Assembly (NCBI RefSeq): GCF_900636325.1
Contig: NZ_LR134263.1
Location: 2,356,001-2,420,000 of the forward strand
Length of the DNA: 64,000 nucleotides
From: Staphylococcus delphini
GTDB lineage: Bacteria > Bacillota > Bacilli > Staphylococcales > Staphylococcaceae
Direction of reading: 5' to 3'
A model generated the notes under the pieces. That model was not told where the DNA came from. It worked only from the letters and a program-made list of their open reading frames with translations, and did not search any database. Each line of letters starts with the position of its first letter. Positions within the stretch are counted from its first letter, which is position 1. Both the position numbers and the translations under genes were made by a program. Positions 27,582-36,735 of the stretch are shown piece by piece.

Positions 27582-28034
27582 ACTGTTTTGACCTCCTCGT
27601 TAGCAAAACACGTTAAACATTAAAACATATTCATTCATTAATTTCAAATTTCATCAAGTTTTAAAAACGTCTGTATCCCTTGATACGACAGCGTTCATGA
27701 TGTCATCAAATTCATTTACACGCTATTTTTTATACCCTTTATCGAATAAACAAACGCTATAGTGTATTGTTTTTGTATTTTTATTCATATTTAAAGGGAA
27801 ATCAAGGACAATTTCTTATAAGAATGCAAAAAACATGGGAAAATTGCATTCTTTTTCATCATGACACTTGAATTCATTATTTTGGAGCACGGATTTTATC
27901 GGAATTTCATTTTAATTGTAACATTATACATAACTAAACAGAAATATTAATTTTTTTAAAATGAAGTACCGTTGATTTGAAAACGAGACCGGCTTTCTAT
28001 CCTTAGCCTCATCTAGTGAAATACCCATACATAA
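27582..28034. other. Intergenic region with orphan terminator-like hairpin
   Basis: About 450 bases. The left part must hold the promoter of the YkvI gene. At 27822-27858 the plus strand has AGAATGCAA and TTGCATTCT arms followed by TTTTT, but no plus-strand gene ends there. No open frame is convincing. Confidence 0.45.
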
Positions 28035-28070
28035 GAAAAAGAGACTAAGAAAACTTCATTTCCTAGCCCC
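28035..28070 (-). terminator. Terminator of the DHA2 MFS gene
   Basis: On the minus strand GGGGCTAGGA pairs with TCTTAGTCTC (with wobbles), followed by TTTTTC; it lies 17 nt after the stop. Confidence 0.7.
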
Positions 28071-28086
28071 TAAAAAGACGATATCA

Positions 28087-29535
28087 TCATTGTTCTGATG
28101 TTTGTGAAGCCGCTTCTTGTAATTTCTTTTCTTTAGAAGCGTTTGTTAATCTAAACGCGAAGAAAATACCAATTACAATCAATACAATTGCGAAAATATA
28201 AGCGCTGTGCATCCCCATCGTCATCGCTTTGTTGATAATATCTTGTGTCACATGTTCATGTTTTGAGATTTCGTTATTTTGTACACCAGAAACAATACCT
28301 ACAAACACCGCAATACCTGTTGCCCCTGCAATCGGTTGTAGGACATTAAAAATCGCTGTGCCGTGTGGATACTTATCTTGTGGTAAAGCATTTAAACCAT
28401 TTGTACTTGCTGGCATCATAATAGAAGCAATGCCGACCATGAGTACAATATAAGCAATCACAAAGACATAAACTGGAATACCTGGATGAATGGTTGTGTA
28501 GAATATCGCGACTGCCAAAAGTGAAAACAAACCAGGAATAACCATTTTACGCGGTCCAAATTTGTCAAACAATCCTCCCATAAATGGTGAGAGTAAACCA
28601 TTTAACAAAGCACCCGGTAGTAAAATAAGACCTGCAACTTTAGCTGAGAATCCCATAGGTCCTTGTAAATACATCGGCATCACAATTTCAGATGCAAACA
28701 TACTCATCATCACAATCACAAAAATGATCATCCCTTTACGGAAATTGTGATAATGCAATACGCGAAAATCTAAAATAGGTTCCTCTAAAATAAACTGTCG
28801 ACGGATAAAAGCAATAATACTGATAAGTCCAATAACAAGTGGTACGGCGATTTCCCAATTTAATAAGCCGCCATCTACCGAACTCACTTTAGACACACTG
28901 AAGATTAATCCTGTAATACCGACCGTTGATAGAATAATTGACAGTACATCGATTTTAGGTCGTGTGACTTCTCCCACATTTTTTAAGAAAATAAATGCAA
29001 ATACAAATGTAAATAACATAAACGGAATAACGCTAAAAAACAACCAACGCCATCCTAAATAGTCAACAATAACACCTGATAAAGTCGGCCCTAGTGCAGG
29101 TGCAAACATGATGATCAGTCCAAATGTCCCCATGACACGCCCTCTCACTGACTCATCAAATAAAAGGAGCATCGCATTCATAATAAGGGGAATCATCAAG
29201 CCAGTCCCCACTGCTTGAATCATTCGTCCTGTTAATAACATCGGAAAATTCACAGCAAAACCTGCCACGAATGAACCTACTGTAAAGATGACGAGTAGCC
29301 CTAAAAATAATCGTCTTGTCGTAAACCATTGGATAATTAACGCAGATAGTGGTGAAACAATTCCCATGATCATCATAAAACCACTAGCCATCCACTGCAC
29401 GGTCGTTCTCGAAATATCAAAGTAATGCATTAGCTCTTGTAATGCAATATTCAATAGTGTTTCATTTAAAATCATGAAAAAAGCACCAATGAGAAATACC
29501 GTCATAATAATTTTTGAATAACTTTTGTTCCCCAT
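28087..29535 (-). CDS. MFS multidrug efflux transporter, DHA2 family (14 TM)
   Basis: A 482-aa drug:proton antiporter. The first loop carries motif A-like PLSALIIQWFTTRRLF, and the fifth helix has the antiporter motif C, FAPALGPTLSGVI (residues 146-158). The conserved LNETLLNIALQEL in helix 1 is typical of EmrB/LmrB-like proteins. Length and 14 helices fit the DHA2 group; I cannot tell a particular homologue such as mdeA or lmrB. A palindrome that overlaps its promoter suggests a dedicated repressor, which is not encoded next to it. Confidence 0.85.
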   Translation of the reverse strand: MGNKSYSKIIMTVFLIGAFFMILNETLLNIALQELMHYFDISRTTVQWMASGFMMIMGIVSPLSALIIQWFTTRRLFLGLLVIFTVGSFVAGFAVNFPMLLTGRMIQAVGTGLMIPLIMNAMLLLFDESVRGRVMGTFGLIIMFAPALGPTLSGVIVDYLGWRWLFFSVIPFMLFTFVFAFIFLKNVGEVTRPKIDVLSIILSTVGITGLIFSVSKVSSVDGGLLNWEIAVPLVIGLISIIAFIRRQFILEEPILDFRVLHYHNFRKGMIIFVIVMMSMFASEIVMPMYLQGPMGFSAKVAGLILLPGALLNGLLSPFMGGLFDKFGPRKMVIPGLFSLLAVAIFYTTIHPGIPVYVFVIAYIVLMVGIASIMMPASTNGLNALPQDKYPHGTAIFNVLQPIAGATGIAVFVGIVSGVQNNEISKHEHVTQDIINKAMTMGMHSAYIFAIVLIVIGIFFAFRLTNASKEKKLQEAASQTSEQ

Positions 29536-29563
29536 AATTCAACCCCCTCTTTTTTCGAACTTG

Positions 29564-29589
29564 TTTATTATACACAAATTGATAATAAA
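29564..29589 (-). promoter_or_regulatory. Palindromic operator overlapping a -10 box
   Basis: TTTATTAT (29564-29571) and ATAATAAA (29582-29589) form an 8-bp inverted repeat with a 10-nt spacer. The left arm covers a minus-strand TATAAT about 35 nt before the MFS start. A TetR- or MarR-type repressor site is likely; the regulator is unknown. Confidence 0.45.
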
Positions 29590-29768
29590 TAGATACTGCT
29601 ACAATTTTACTTTCAATATTTGATTGTAAATTGTATCAATGGCATTTCTTTATTCATCATCTTTCATTCCCCCTTTGTTAACACTGTATCTCTTTTGACA
29701 TAAAACCAAACTAAGAAATCAGTTTTCCTCAATGTCATGTACTGGAACGTCACATTATCTACACATGT

Positions 29769-29807
29769 AAAAAAACCATCCAATGCTTGCATCACATCGA
29801 ATGGTTT
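29769..29807 (-). terminator. Terminator
   Basis: On the minus strand AAACCATTCGAT pairs with ATTGGATGGTTT and is followed by a T-run, just after the stop of the 165-aa gene. Confidence 0.75.
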
Positions 29808-29819
29808 CTATTCAAAAAA

Positions 29820-30317
29820 TTATGCGTCTTTATAATGACTTAATTGGTCAAAGTCAACAACGACTTGATCCATACGTTTTGCAGTATCTTTCAATACATT
29901 ACGTGCGACTTTATTGCTCGGATCAAGTTTTAATATTTGTTTCGAAACTTCGAAAGCTTTTTTATCAGAAATCACAGGTTCCGGAAGTGCATGTAACAAT
30001 AACATTTGCAACAAGCTCTTCACCTCTTTACCCTTTGTCAAATCAATAGAAGATTCGGCATGATAATACGCTGCATCAATTGCACCTGGCACGTCACTTA
30101 AAGGGTATACGAGTAATAGAAAAGCTAAGTCATGGATTTCAGTTGTTTCTTCTTCTTTAATCATGTACAACAAGCAAGTGTAATACATGACGCTTTCATC
30201 TTCATACGCACTGGAAATATAGGCTTCTTCAAATTCTAAAAAGTCAGTGGCAGACATTAATTTTTTCACTGCGTCAAATTCGCCGTTTAAGACATGTCTC
30301 TTTATTAAATCTTGCAT
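29820..30317 (-). CDS. Conserved hypothetical, TPR-like helical protein
   Basis: A 165-aa soluble, almost fully helical protein. The two-helix periodicity and segment AFEVSKQILKLDPSNKVARNVL at residues 121-142 look like a TPR repeat. No enzyme motif; function unknown. The start at 30317 is chosen because GGAGG is 9 nt upstream; the open frame extends to 30341. A homologue sits beside fhuG in S. aureus. Confidence 0.7.
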   Translation of the reverse strand: MQDLIKRHVLNGEFDAVKKLMSATDFLEFEEAYISSAYEDESVMYYTCLLYMIKEEETTEIHDLAFLLLVYPLSDVPGAIDAAYYHAESSIDLTKGKEVKSLLQMLLLHALPEPVISDKKAFEVSKQILKLDPSNKVARNVLKDTAKRMDQVVVDFDQLSHYKDA

Positions 30318-30483
30318 GGCTCGTCCTCCTGAATGTGCCATAGTCCAATCACTATCATCTTAACATACTTGCACTAAGATTACAGATTGGCGAATCACAT
30401 TAAGTCCAATTTTATCAAATTTTTTAATACAATGAACATTTTAACATATTTTATAGAAATATACTTCAATCTTGAGGCTGAAA

Positions 30484-31500
30484 TTATACAGAACGTGTGC
30501 GATACATCAAATATAAGAAATATGGCGCACCAATGACAGCAACGATTAATCCGGTAGGTAAGCCACTCGGTTGTAAAAGAATTTTGCCCAGCGTATCTGC
30601 AACAACGAGTAATAATGCCCCTATTATAATGGCGATCGGTAAGAAAAGTTGATGTCTCGGACCGACGATAGATTTCGCGATATGCGGGCCCATTAAACCG
30701 ATGAAACCTATTGCACCGGCGACAGCGACTGCAACACTTGAAAGCGTCACGGCTACTAAAACTAAAATGAACCGTTCTTTATTGAGTCGAATGCCCAATG
30801 CTTTAGACACCGTATCGTTCGTATTTATAATGTTAAGTGTTTCTGACTTGATGAATAAAAATGGCACTAATACGATGAGCCATGGTAAAAAGGCAAACAC
30901 AAATGGCCATGTATCACCCCATATATTTCCGGCTAGCCAAGTTGCAATAAATTCAGATTGCTCTTTATTAAAGGTCGCCATAATCGTAAGTGCTGCACCA
31001 GATAATGCAGTGGCCATCCCGACACCAATCAACACCATACTTGCCGGAGAAAGCCCTTTATCGCCTTGGTAACTCAATATGAAAATGGCGAGTGCCGTCC
31101 CTAAGCCGCCCATCATACTGACAATAGGTAAAACGTAGACAAATTGATCGGCGTGTATTTGACCTAAAGAGATAAACAACGCGATAGCAAAACCGCTTCC
31201 TGCATTAATGCCTAAAATTCCCGGTTCAGCGAGAGGGTTTTTAGTGACACTTTGTAATATAGCACCACTCATACTTAAAGCAATTCCCGCTAACAACGTA
31301 ATGACGACACGTGGCAAACGAAAATCAATTAAAATGAGTCGATCTGCCGCATCACCTTGTCCTAGGAAAGTTTGAATAATTTGGCCGTACGACATCGCAT
31401 ATTCACCCGTCGTTAAGTTCCATGCGATTGCGAGCATTAAAAGGATGAGTGCACTAATGAATGTTAACTGCTGCTTTCGTTTTAAACGCGGATGAATCAT
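30484..31500 (-). CDS. fhuG: Ferric hydroxamate ABC transporter permease FhuG
   Basis: A 338-aa FecCD-type permease with ten helices, forming the membrane channel with FhuB. Family markers are the early NPLAEPGILGINAGSG (residues 90-105) and the cytoplasmic coupling region GLMGPHIAKSIVGPRH near 267-282. The ATG overlaps the fhuB stop by 4 bp, so translation is coupled. The fhuCBG genes import iron(III)-hydroxamate siderophores; the receptor lipoproteins FhuD1/D2 are not in this window. Confidence 0.93.
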   Translation of the reverse strand: MIHPRLKRKQQLTFISALILLMLAIAWNLTTGEYAMSYGQIIQTFLGQGDAADRLILIDFRLPRVVITLLAGIALSMSGAILQSVTKNPLAEPGILGINAGSGFAIALFISLGQIHADQFVYVLPIVSMMGGLGTALAIFILSYQGDKGLSPASMVLIGVGMATALSGAALTIMATFNKEQSEFIATWLAGNIWGDTWPFVFAFLPWLIVLVPFLFIKSETLNIINTNDTVSKALGIRLNKERFILVLVAVTLSSVAVAVAGAIGFIGLMGPHIAKSIVGPRHQLFLPIAIIIGALLLVVADTLGKILLQPSGLPTGLIVAVIGAPYFLYLMYRTRSV

Positions 31501-32501
31501 AGCGTACGTCCTCCTTTACGAATCAAATAGAAAAAGTAAGGGACACCGATAAAGGAGATAACGGCACTCATTGGCGCTTCACCTAACAGTCTCGCCACAA
31601 GGTCCGCACCTAAGACGAGTGTACCACCTACTACCGCAGTCATCGGAAGGACTTTCATATAATCTGTACCGACCCAAAAACGTACGATATGAGGGACGAT
31701 GAGACCGACAAATGCAATCTGACCGACCATTGCTACAGAAACGCCTGCAAGTAGCATCGATAAAATTAAAGCGACTGTGCGGACCATTTTTATATTTTGA
31801 CCGAGTCCTACAGCTAACGCATCACCCAAACTTAAAATCGTCAACTGTCGGCTCATCAATATTAATAAGATTAACGACACTAAAATAATCGGCACGCTGA
31901 TTTGAATTTGTTGCCAATTGGTGCCTGACACCCCACCTGCGCTCCAAAAGTTAATGGATTGATTGAGACGAAAAATGAGCGCCACCCCTTGACTGAGTGC
32001 CGTTAACAGCGCACTGACAGCAGCACCGGCTAAAATGAGACGCATTGGGTTAAAACCATCTCGTCTCGACGCACCAATCGTCATCACAATCGCGCCACCT
32101 AGCATCGCCCCGATAAAACCAGCAATAATATGCGCAATAAATGATGCGCCTGGAAACAGTGCGAAAGTGAGCGCTAAAGCAAAAGCAGCCCCAGCATTCA
32201 AACCAATTAAGCCGGGGTCTGCAAGTCCATTTTTAGAGACACCTTGAATCACGGCACCCGCTGTTGCAAGCGCCATCCCTACTAGCACAGCACCGATATT
32301 TCGAGGGATACGAACTTCTGAAATCACATTGTGTGCTTGGATTTTTGGATTATAATGAAAAATTGCTTCAAAAATGGTACTTAAATTCACATGCGCTTCA
32401 CCTAATAAAGTCGCAATAATAAATACTATCAACAATACGATAACGGCACAGCCAAACTGTACCGCATCACTCCACTTCATATTTACTCTTTTTTCCAACA
32501 T
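31497..32501 (-). CDS. fhuB: Ferric hydroxamate ABC transporter permease FhuB
   Basis: A 334-aa FecCD permease. It shows GLADPGLIGLNAGAAF near residues 91-106 and the coupling loop GLIVPHIVRFWVGTDY near 268-283. The ATG at 32501 has GGAG 8 nt upstream; a downstream in-frame ATG at 32480 has no such site. Second gene of the Fur-controlled fhuCBG operon. Confidence 0.93.
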   Translation of the reverse strand: MLEKRVNMKWSDAVQFGCAVIVLLIVFIIATLLGEAHVNLSTIFEAIFHYNPKIQAHNVISEVRIPRNIGAVLVGMALATAGAVIQGVSKNGLADPGLIGLNAGAAFALALTFALFPGASFIAHIIAGFIGAMLGGAIVMTIGASRRDGFNPMRLILAGAAVSALLTALSQGVALIFRLNQSINFWSAGGVSGTNWQQIQISVPIILVSLILLILMSRQLTILSLGDALAVGLGQNIKMVRTVALILSMLLAGVSVAMVGQIAFVGLIVPHIVRFWVGTDYMKVLPMTAVVGGTLVLGADLVARLLGEAPMSAVISFIGVPYFFYLIRKGGRTL

Positions 32502-32526
32502 GTTCTATACTCCGTTTATCCAACCT

Positions 32527-33330
32527 TTAGGCTTTTTCGTAATGTTTACACAAGAGGTTGTACGTCACGAGCATCGGTTTACCTGTACGTGGATCTGTAC
32601 TCAACTCTGCATCAATATTAAATACGCGTTCTAAAATTTCATTCGTCAGTACTTCATGCGTATCACCTTGTTTAATAATATCGCCATCTTTCATTGCGAT
32701 GAGGTGATCTGAAAAACGAATCGCTTGATTAATATCGTGTAATACCATAATAATTGTCGTGCCGTGTTCAGCATTCAGTTCTTGTACAAGTTCTAAAATT
32801 TCAAGTTGGTGTGAAATATCTAAATACGTTGTCGGTTCATCAAGAAAAATAATGTCTGTTTTTTGTGCGAGCGCCATCGCAATCCAAACACGTTGACGTT
32901 GCCCACCACTTAGATCGTTGACTGCACGATGCTTAAAATCTATCGTTCCTGTCACACGCATCGCCCAATCAATCGCTTTTTTATCTTCTTCGTTCAAACG
33001 ACCAAAGCCCTTTTGATGTGGGAAACGACCATAAGAAACAAGCTCTCCAGCCGTTAAACCATCCGCCACATCTGGAGACTGAGGTAAAATCGCTATTTTT
33101 TTAGCTATTTCTTTTGTTGACTGGACATGAATATTTTTGCCGTCTAAACAAATTTCACCACTTTTTGTATTTAATAATCGAGAAAGTGCTTTTAATAATG
33201 TTGATTTGCCACAGCCATTGGGCCCAATAATTGACGTAATGGCACCATCTGGAATTGCGACATCTAAATTATCAACAATGACACGGTCACCATACCCAAT
33301 TGTGACCTCTTTACCTGTTAATCTACTCAT
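32527..33330 (-). CDS. fhuC: Ferric hydroxamate ABC transporter ATPase FhuC
   Basis: A 267-aa ATPase: Walker A GPNGCGKST (residues 37-45), signature LSGGQRQR, Walker B IIFLDEPT and switch His in VLHDINQ. In S. aureus this ATPase also powers staphyloferrin importers, so it may serve SirABC as well. The ATG at 33330 is chosen: GAAGGA lies 5-6 nt away, whereas an ATG at 33336 is too close. A Fur box lies 137 nt upstream. Confidence 0.95.
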   Translation of the reverse strand: MSRLTGKEVTIGYGDRVIVDNLDVAIPDGAITSIIGPNGCGKSTLLKALSRLLNTKSGEICLDGKNIHVQSTKEIAKKIAILPQSPDVADGLTAGELVSYGRFPHQKGFGRLNEEDKKAIDWAMRVTGTIDFKHRAVNDLSGGQRQRVWIAMALAQKTDIIFLDEPTTYLDISHQLEILELVQELNAEHGTTIIMVLHDINQAIRFSDHLIAMKDGDIIKQGDTHEVLTNEILERVFNIDAELSTDPRTGKPMLVTYNLLCKHYEKA

Positions 33331-33641
33331 CGTCATCCTTCTTTCTTAAAACGATTACGCCCTTACACACCATCGATTACGTGATTAAGGCGTTACTGTT
33401 CACACTCACCACGAATCGTGAGCTTTTCATTCCCTAATATTATGAAATCTATATACATTTTATGCAATTGATAATCATTATCATGTTTATGCCAAGTATA
33501 TCATCATTTATCAAAAATTTCTAACTCAAAATAGTCTCAATTGGACTTCATCCATCCTCTAATGTATACGCATGCATCTAAATATTTTGATTCACGCGTA
33601 GTCAAAAAACACTTTTAAACTTCTCTTTAGCCAAATCGCAC
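33331..33641. other. fhuC promoter region
   Basis: About 310 bases between fhuC and the yitT terminator. The right half of the near-gene part holds the Fur box; the rest is AT-rich with no convincing open frame. Confidence 0.5.
33467..33485 (-). promoter_or_regulatory. Fur box upstream of fhuC
   Basis: TGATAATCATTATCA is a near-perfect palindrome matching the GATAATGATTATC-type Fur consensus. It should repress fhuCBG when iron is plentiful. Confidence 0.85.
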
Positions 33642-33674
33642 AAAAAAAGAGCTAAGACATTGAATGCCCAGCCC
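33642..33674 (-). terminator. Terminator of the YitT gene
   Basis: On the minus strand GGGCTGGGCATT pairs with AATGTCTTAGCTC (wobbles), followed by seven T residues. Confidence 0.65.
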
Positions 33675-33686
33675 TTCATTTTACTT

Positions 33687-34520
33687 TTAATCTTCTACTA
33701 AAAAGCCATTGCCATAGACGTCACGCACGTCATGCACGACCACGAACGCACTATGATCAATTTTACGAATTAACCGCTTCGTCCGTGACAATTGCGTTTT
33801 ACTAATCACGGCATAAAGCACGTCTGTTTCTTGTTTGGAGAAATAACCGCGCCCATTTAAAATCGTCACACCTCTACCGATATCTTCATCAATCATTTTA
33901 GCGATACGGTCAGGTTCTTTTGAAATAATCGTCACTGCCTTTTTAGGATTTAACCCTTCAATAACGAAATCCATCACTTTTGTACCGATATATAAACTGA
34001 TTACGGTTAACAGCGCGCGATCTAACGGAATCACTGTCAATGAAATCAAGACGACAATTAAGTCAAAAAAGAGCAATGCATAAGGCGTACTAACGTCTAA
34101 ATACTTATTCGCAATACGTGCCAAAATGGTCGTTCCAGCTGTCGTACCACCGGCTAAAACGATAATGCCAATACCTAAACCGACTGAAAATCCACCGAAC
34201 ACAGCATTAATAATGATATCATCTGATTTGACTTGCCAAGTATGCGTTAAACTTAAAAATACAGAAATTAAAATTGTAGCCACAATCGTTAAATACATAC
34301 TTCTTTTACTTAAAAACTTGTAACCAATCGCAATCAATACCGCATTAACGACAAAGTTAATAATGGCAGGCGACCAGTGAAACGCATAATAAAGTACGAT
34401 AGCAAGACCTGTCACGCCACCTTCACCGAGATCACCGGCGATGACAAATGCATTGACCCCCGCTGAAAAAATAAATGCGCCAACGATAACTAATAACAAA
34501 TCTCTTATTGTTCTGCTCAC
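33687..34520 (-). CDS. YitT family membrane protein (DUF161 + DUF2179)
   Basis: A 277-aa protein with five to six N-terminal helices (residues 1-190) and a C-terminal soluble DUF2179 domain starting KKAVTIISKEPDRIAKM, with GVTILNGRGYFSKQETDVLY as the characteristic ligand loop. Family role is unknown; paralogues are common in Firmicutes. It lies between fhuC and a probable small RNA gene. Confidence 0.88.
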   Translation of the reverse strand: MSRTIRDLLLVIVGAFIFSAGVNAFVIAGDLGEGGVTGLAIVLYYAFHWSPAIINFVVNAVLIAIGYKFLSKRSMYLTIVATILISVFLSLTHTWQVKSDDIIINAVFGGFSVGLGIGIIVLAGGTTAGTTILARIANKYLDVSTPYALLFFDLIVVLISLTVIPLDRALLTVISLYIGTKVMDFVIEGLNPKKAVTIISKEPDRIAKMIDEDIGRGVTILNGRGYFSKQETDVLYAVISKTQLSRTKRLIRKIDHSAFVVVHDVRDVYGNGFLVED

Positions 34521-34661
34521 CCAATGATTCCTCCCATTCTTTTATATCATTTCTAACTCGTCATAAGCCATACTATCACAACTTTGTGACAAAGCGAACC
34601 CCTTGAGTGACGACTCTTTTCAGCAGCCGCAAAATAAAATTTTAAATTTCTGAATATTTTG

Positions 34662-34690
34662 TTTACTTTTGACGAGAATGTGTGTATAAT
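34662..34690 (+). promoter_or_regulatory. Promoter of the probable small RNA
   Basis: TTTACT (34662-34667), a 17-bp spacer and TATAAT (34685-34690) with TGTG before it. It points rightward into a region with no open frame. Confidence 0.65.
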
Positions 34691-34696
34691 AGAAAC

Positions 34697-34864
34697 TACC
34701 TTATTTGTTGCTAGTCATCTAGTCAACAAGAGGCCATCTCCTTTGTGTTTTTTTATAGTACAAGAGATTTTTTGCTCGAGATTGATATCATGCTCGAATA
34801 TCAATCAAAATTATTCATTTCCCGTCTAAGGCAGTTCAGCATCAGCTGGGCTGCTCTATTTTTA
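34697..34864 (+). ncRNA. Probable trans-acting small RNA with UCCC motif (RsaD-like?)
   Basis: A candidate transcript of about 168 nt. It starts 7 nt after a strong promoter and ends at a clear terminator, GCAGTTCAGC-ATCA-GCTGGGCTGC followed by TCTATTTTTA. Two more hairpins lie inside (TTGTTGCTAG/CTAGTCAACAA and GATTGATAT/ATATCAATC). A single-stranded TTTCCCG sits between the second hairpin and the terminator; this C-rich motif is how several staphylococcal Rsa RNAs bind Shine-Dalgarno sequences. RsaD of S. aureus lies near abcA by my memory and has a similar length, but I cannot align the two. No open frame with a binding site is present. Confidence 0.6.
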
Positions 34865-34905
34865 TGCATACTTCTTCTCACGCATGTCATAGAAAGTGTC
34901 TTGCA

Positions 34906-34950
34906 AAAATAAGAAAGAGGCTCAGACATCGTTTAGTCCAAGCCCCTCGT
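34906..34950 (-). terminator. Terminator of nupC
   Basis: On the minus strand GAGGGGCTTGGAC pairs with GTCTGAGCCTCTTTC, followed by TTATTTTT, 45 nt after the nupC stop. Confidence 0.7.
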
Positions 34951-34994
34951 TCCTATATTCAAAAACGTTGTGATTTATTCACAGGCGGTTGATT

Positions 34995-36221
34995 TTACCA
35001 CGCGAATAAACCTACAAAACCAGCTGTTAATAATGATACTAAAATACCTGCTAATAACATCATTGGTACATATTTAGATACAAAGTCAGATGTTTTTTCA
35101 TTCACAATACCTTTTAACGTACCGATAATCATACCGATTGTTGAGAAGTTTGCAAATGAAATTAAGAATGTTGAAATGACTGCACGACGGTGAGGTGCGT
35201 AATCATTCACTTCTCCTGCGATTTGACCCATAACAACAAATTCATTCGTTACAATTTTCTTCGCCATATTTTGTGCAACTAACCATGCCTCATCTAATGG
35301 TAAACCAAGTAACAATGCGAATGGATACATGAATACACCTAAAATTTGGTCAAGACCGAAGCTACCTTTTGCATTGAATAAGTGACCAATACCACCAGTT
35401 ACTAAGTGAATTAAACGGTCTGCTAATTCTGCTAATGCAACGAAACTGATAACGAAAGCGATAATGATGAGTACTAATTTACCAGCATTCAACACAGAGT
35501 CACCAAGGAATGAGAAGAATGGTTGACGTGCTTCATTTGCGCGTAAATCGTAAATCACATCTTCGTCTACTTCAACTTTTACAGGGTTTAAAATAGAAGC
35601 AACGATCATCGCGTTGACAATGTTTAACGGAATCGCTGTCAATACTAATTCACCTGGAATCATTGTCACATAAGCCCCAACAATCGCCCCAGATACCGAA
35701 CTCATCGACATCATCGCTAAAGTCAGTACACGTGTTTCTTTCATACGTTTTAATTGTTCACTTGAAACCGCGAGTGCTTCAGTGTTTCCTAAGAACATCA
35801 TTTCAATACCGAAGAATGCCTCGAATTTAGGCTGACGTGTAATTTTTGCAAGTACCCAACCAATTCCGCGCATAATCCATGGCAAAATACGTAAATACAT
35901 CAAGATATCAAAAAGTGGCACAACTAATAAAATTGGGAATAACGCTGCTACTGCCATGTCCAATTGTTTTGGCGCTGTGAAGCTATGGAATGCAAAGCCA
36001 ATCCCTGCAAACGATGCATCAATGACCCAAGAAATCCCCTCCGCTGCTTTTTTAACGGCGAGCGTACCAGCTGGGAAATATACAAAGAACCATGCCAAAA
36101 TCAAGTTAAGGACAACAAGCGTCGCAATAGAAGCCCATTGAATGTTTTTACGGTCACGTGAGAATAAAAATGCAACCCCTAAAAAGACAAACAATCCAAT
36201 AATGTTAATAATCAAATACAT
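34995..36221 (-). CDS. nupC: Nucleoside transporter NupC (CNT family)
   Basis: A 408-aa concentrative nucleoside transporter, driven by protons or sodium. Family markers are FFGIEMMFLGNTEALAVSSE (near residues 144-163; the GxxEA-type nucleoside/cation site) and SMSSVSGAIVGAYV around 179-192, with the C-terminal helices GEVNDYAPHRRAVIS and FANFSTIGMIIG. The ATG at 36221 has AGAGGT 8 nt upstream; the open frame reaches 36245. A paralogue elsewhere in the genome is usual in staphylococci. Confidence 0.92.
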   Translation of the reverse strand: MYLIINIIGLFVFLGVAFLFSRDRKNIQWASIATLVVLNLILAWFFVYFPAGTLAVKKAAEGISWVIDASFAGIGFAFHSFTAPKQLDMAVAALFPILLVVPLFDILMYLRILPWIMRGIGWVLAKITRQPKFEAFFGIEMMFLGNTEALAVSSEQLKRMKETRVLTLAMMSMSSVSGAIVGAYVTMIPGELVLTAIPLNIVNAMIVASILNPVKVEVDEDVIYDLRANEARQPFFSFLGDSVLNAGKLVLIIIAFVISFVALAELADRLIHLVTGGIGHLFNAKGSFGLDQILGVFMYPFALLLGLPLDEAWLVAQNMAKKIVTNEFVVMGQIAGEVNDYAPHRRAVISTFLISFANFSTIGMIIGTLKGIVNEKTSDFVSKYVPMMLLAGILVSLLTAGFVGLFAW

Positions 36222-36451
36222 AAAGAGATACCTCTTACCTTTCAACTGTTTTTTAACACCATTAGTATACCACGACGTTTACATACTGAGAATATATTTT
36301 TTTCAGTATCATTTAAGTTCAATTCATCTAAACACGATACGATTTAATTCATTTTTTAATTTGGCACTGTGAAATGTTTCGATTGAAATTCGATATTTTT
36401 TCACATTTGGTACTAAAAAGTTATTGCCTACAAACGAAAACCGGCTTATTC

Positions 36452-36457
36452 TATAAT
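36452..36457 (+). promoter_or_regulatory. -10 element of feoAB
   Basis: TATAAT, with the Fur box starting 6 nt downstream and the feoA ATG 42 nt downstream. The -35 is not obvious. Confidence 0.5.
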
Positions 36458-36462
36458 TAAGT

Positions 36463-36481
36463 GAAAATGATTATCATTAAC
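36463..36481 (+). promoter_or_regulatory. Fur box upstream of feoA
   Basis: The core AATGATTATCATT is a perfect palindrome of the Fur consensus. It covers the expected transcription start, so Fur-iron should block initiation. Confidence 0.88.
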
Positions 36482-36498
36482 GATAAGTAGGTGTGCGT

Positions 36499-36735
36499 AT
36501 GTTACATATTGGAAATGCTGAGATTGGAAAACAATATCGTGTCAAAGGATTAGATACAGACAATGTCCATTTAAAGCATCGTTTACGAGCCCTAGGTTGT
36601 GTAGAAGGATGTCAAATTTCTGTCCATCAAAAAGGATTATTCAAAGGACCTTGTACATTAAAAGTGAACGGTCAACATATTTGTATTCGTAACTGTGATG
36701 CTTGCGAAATTAGATTGGAGCATGCTTATGAGTAA
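36499..36735 (+). CDS. feoA: Ferrous iron transport protein A
   Basis: A 78-aa SH3-like cytoplasmic protein that assists the FeoB pore. The fold pattern ([43 protein letters not shown]) is typical. The ATG at 36499 has a weak site (TAGGTG) 5 nt upstream. The last 8 bases overlap feoB, so the two are coupled. Confidence 0.92.
   Translation: MLHIGNAEIGKQYRVKGLDTDNVHLKHRLRALGCVEGCQISVHQKGLFKGPCTLKVNGQHICIRNCDACEIRLEHAYE

Noticed and set aside
26472..27900. T-box riboswitch before the YkvI-type transporter
   Set aside because: No T-box core (AGGGTGGNACCGCG type) or specifier-loop pattern could be found on the minus strand upstream of the gene.
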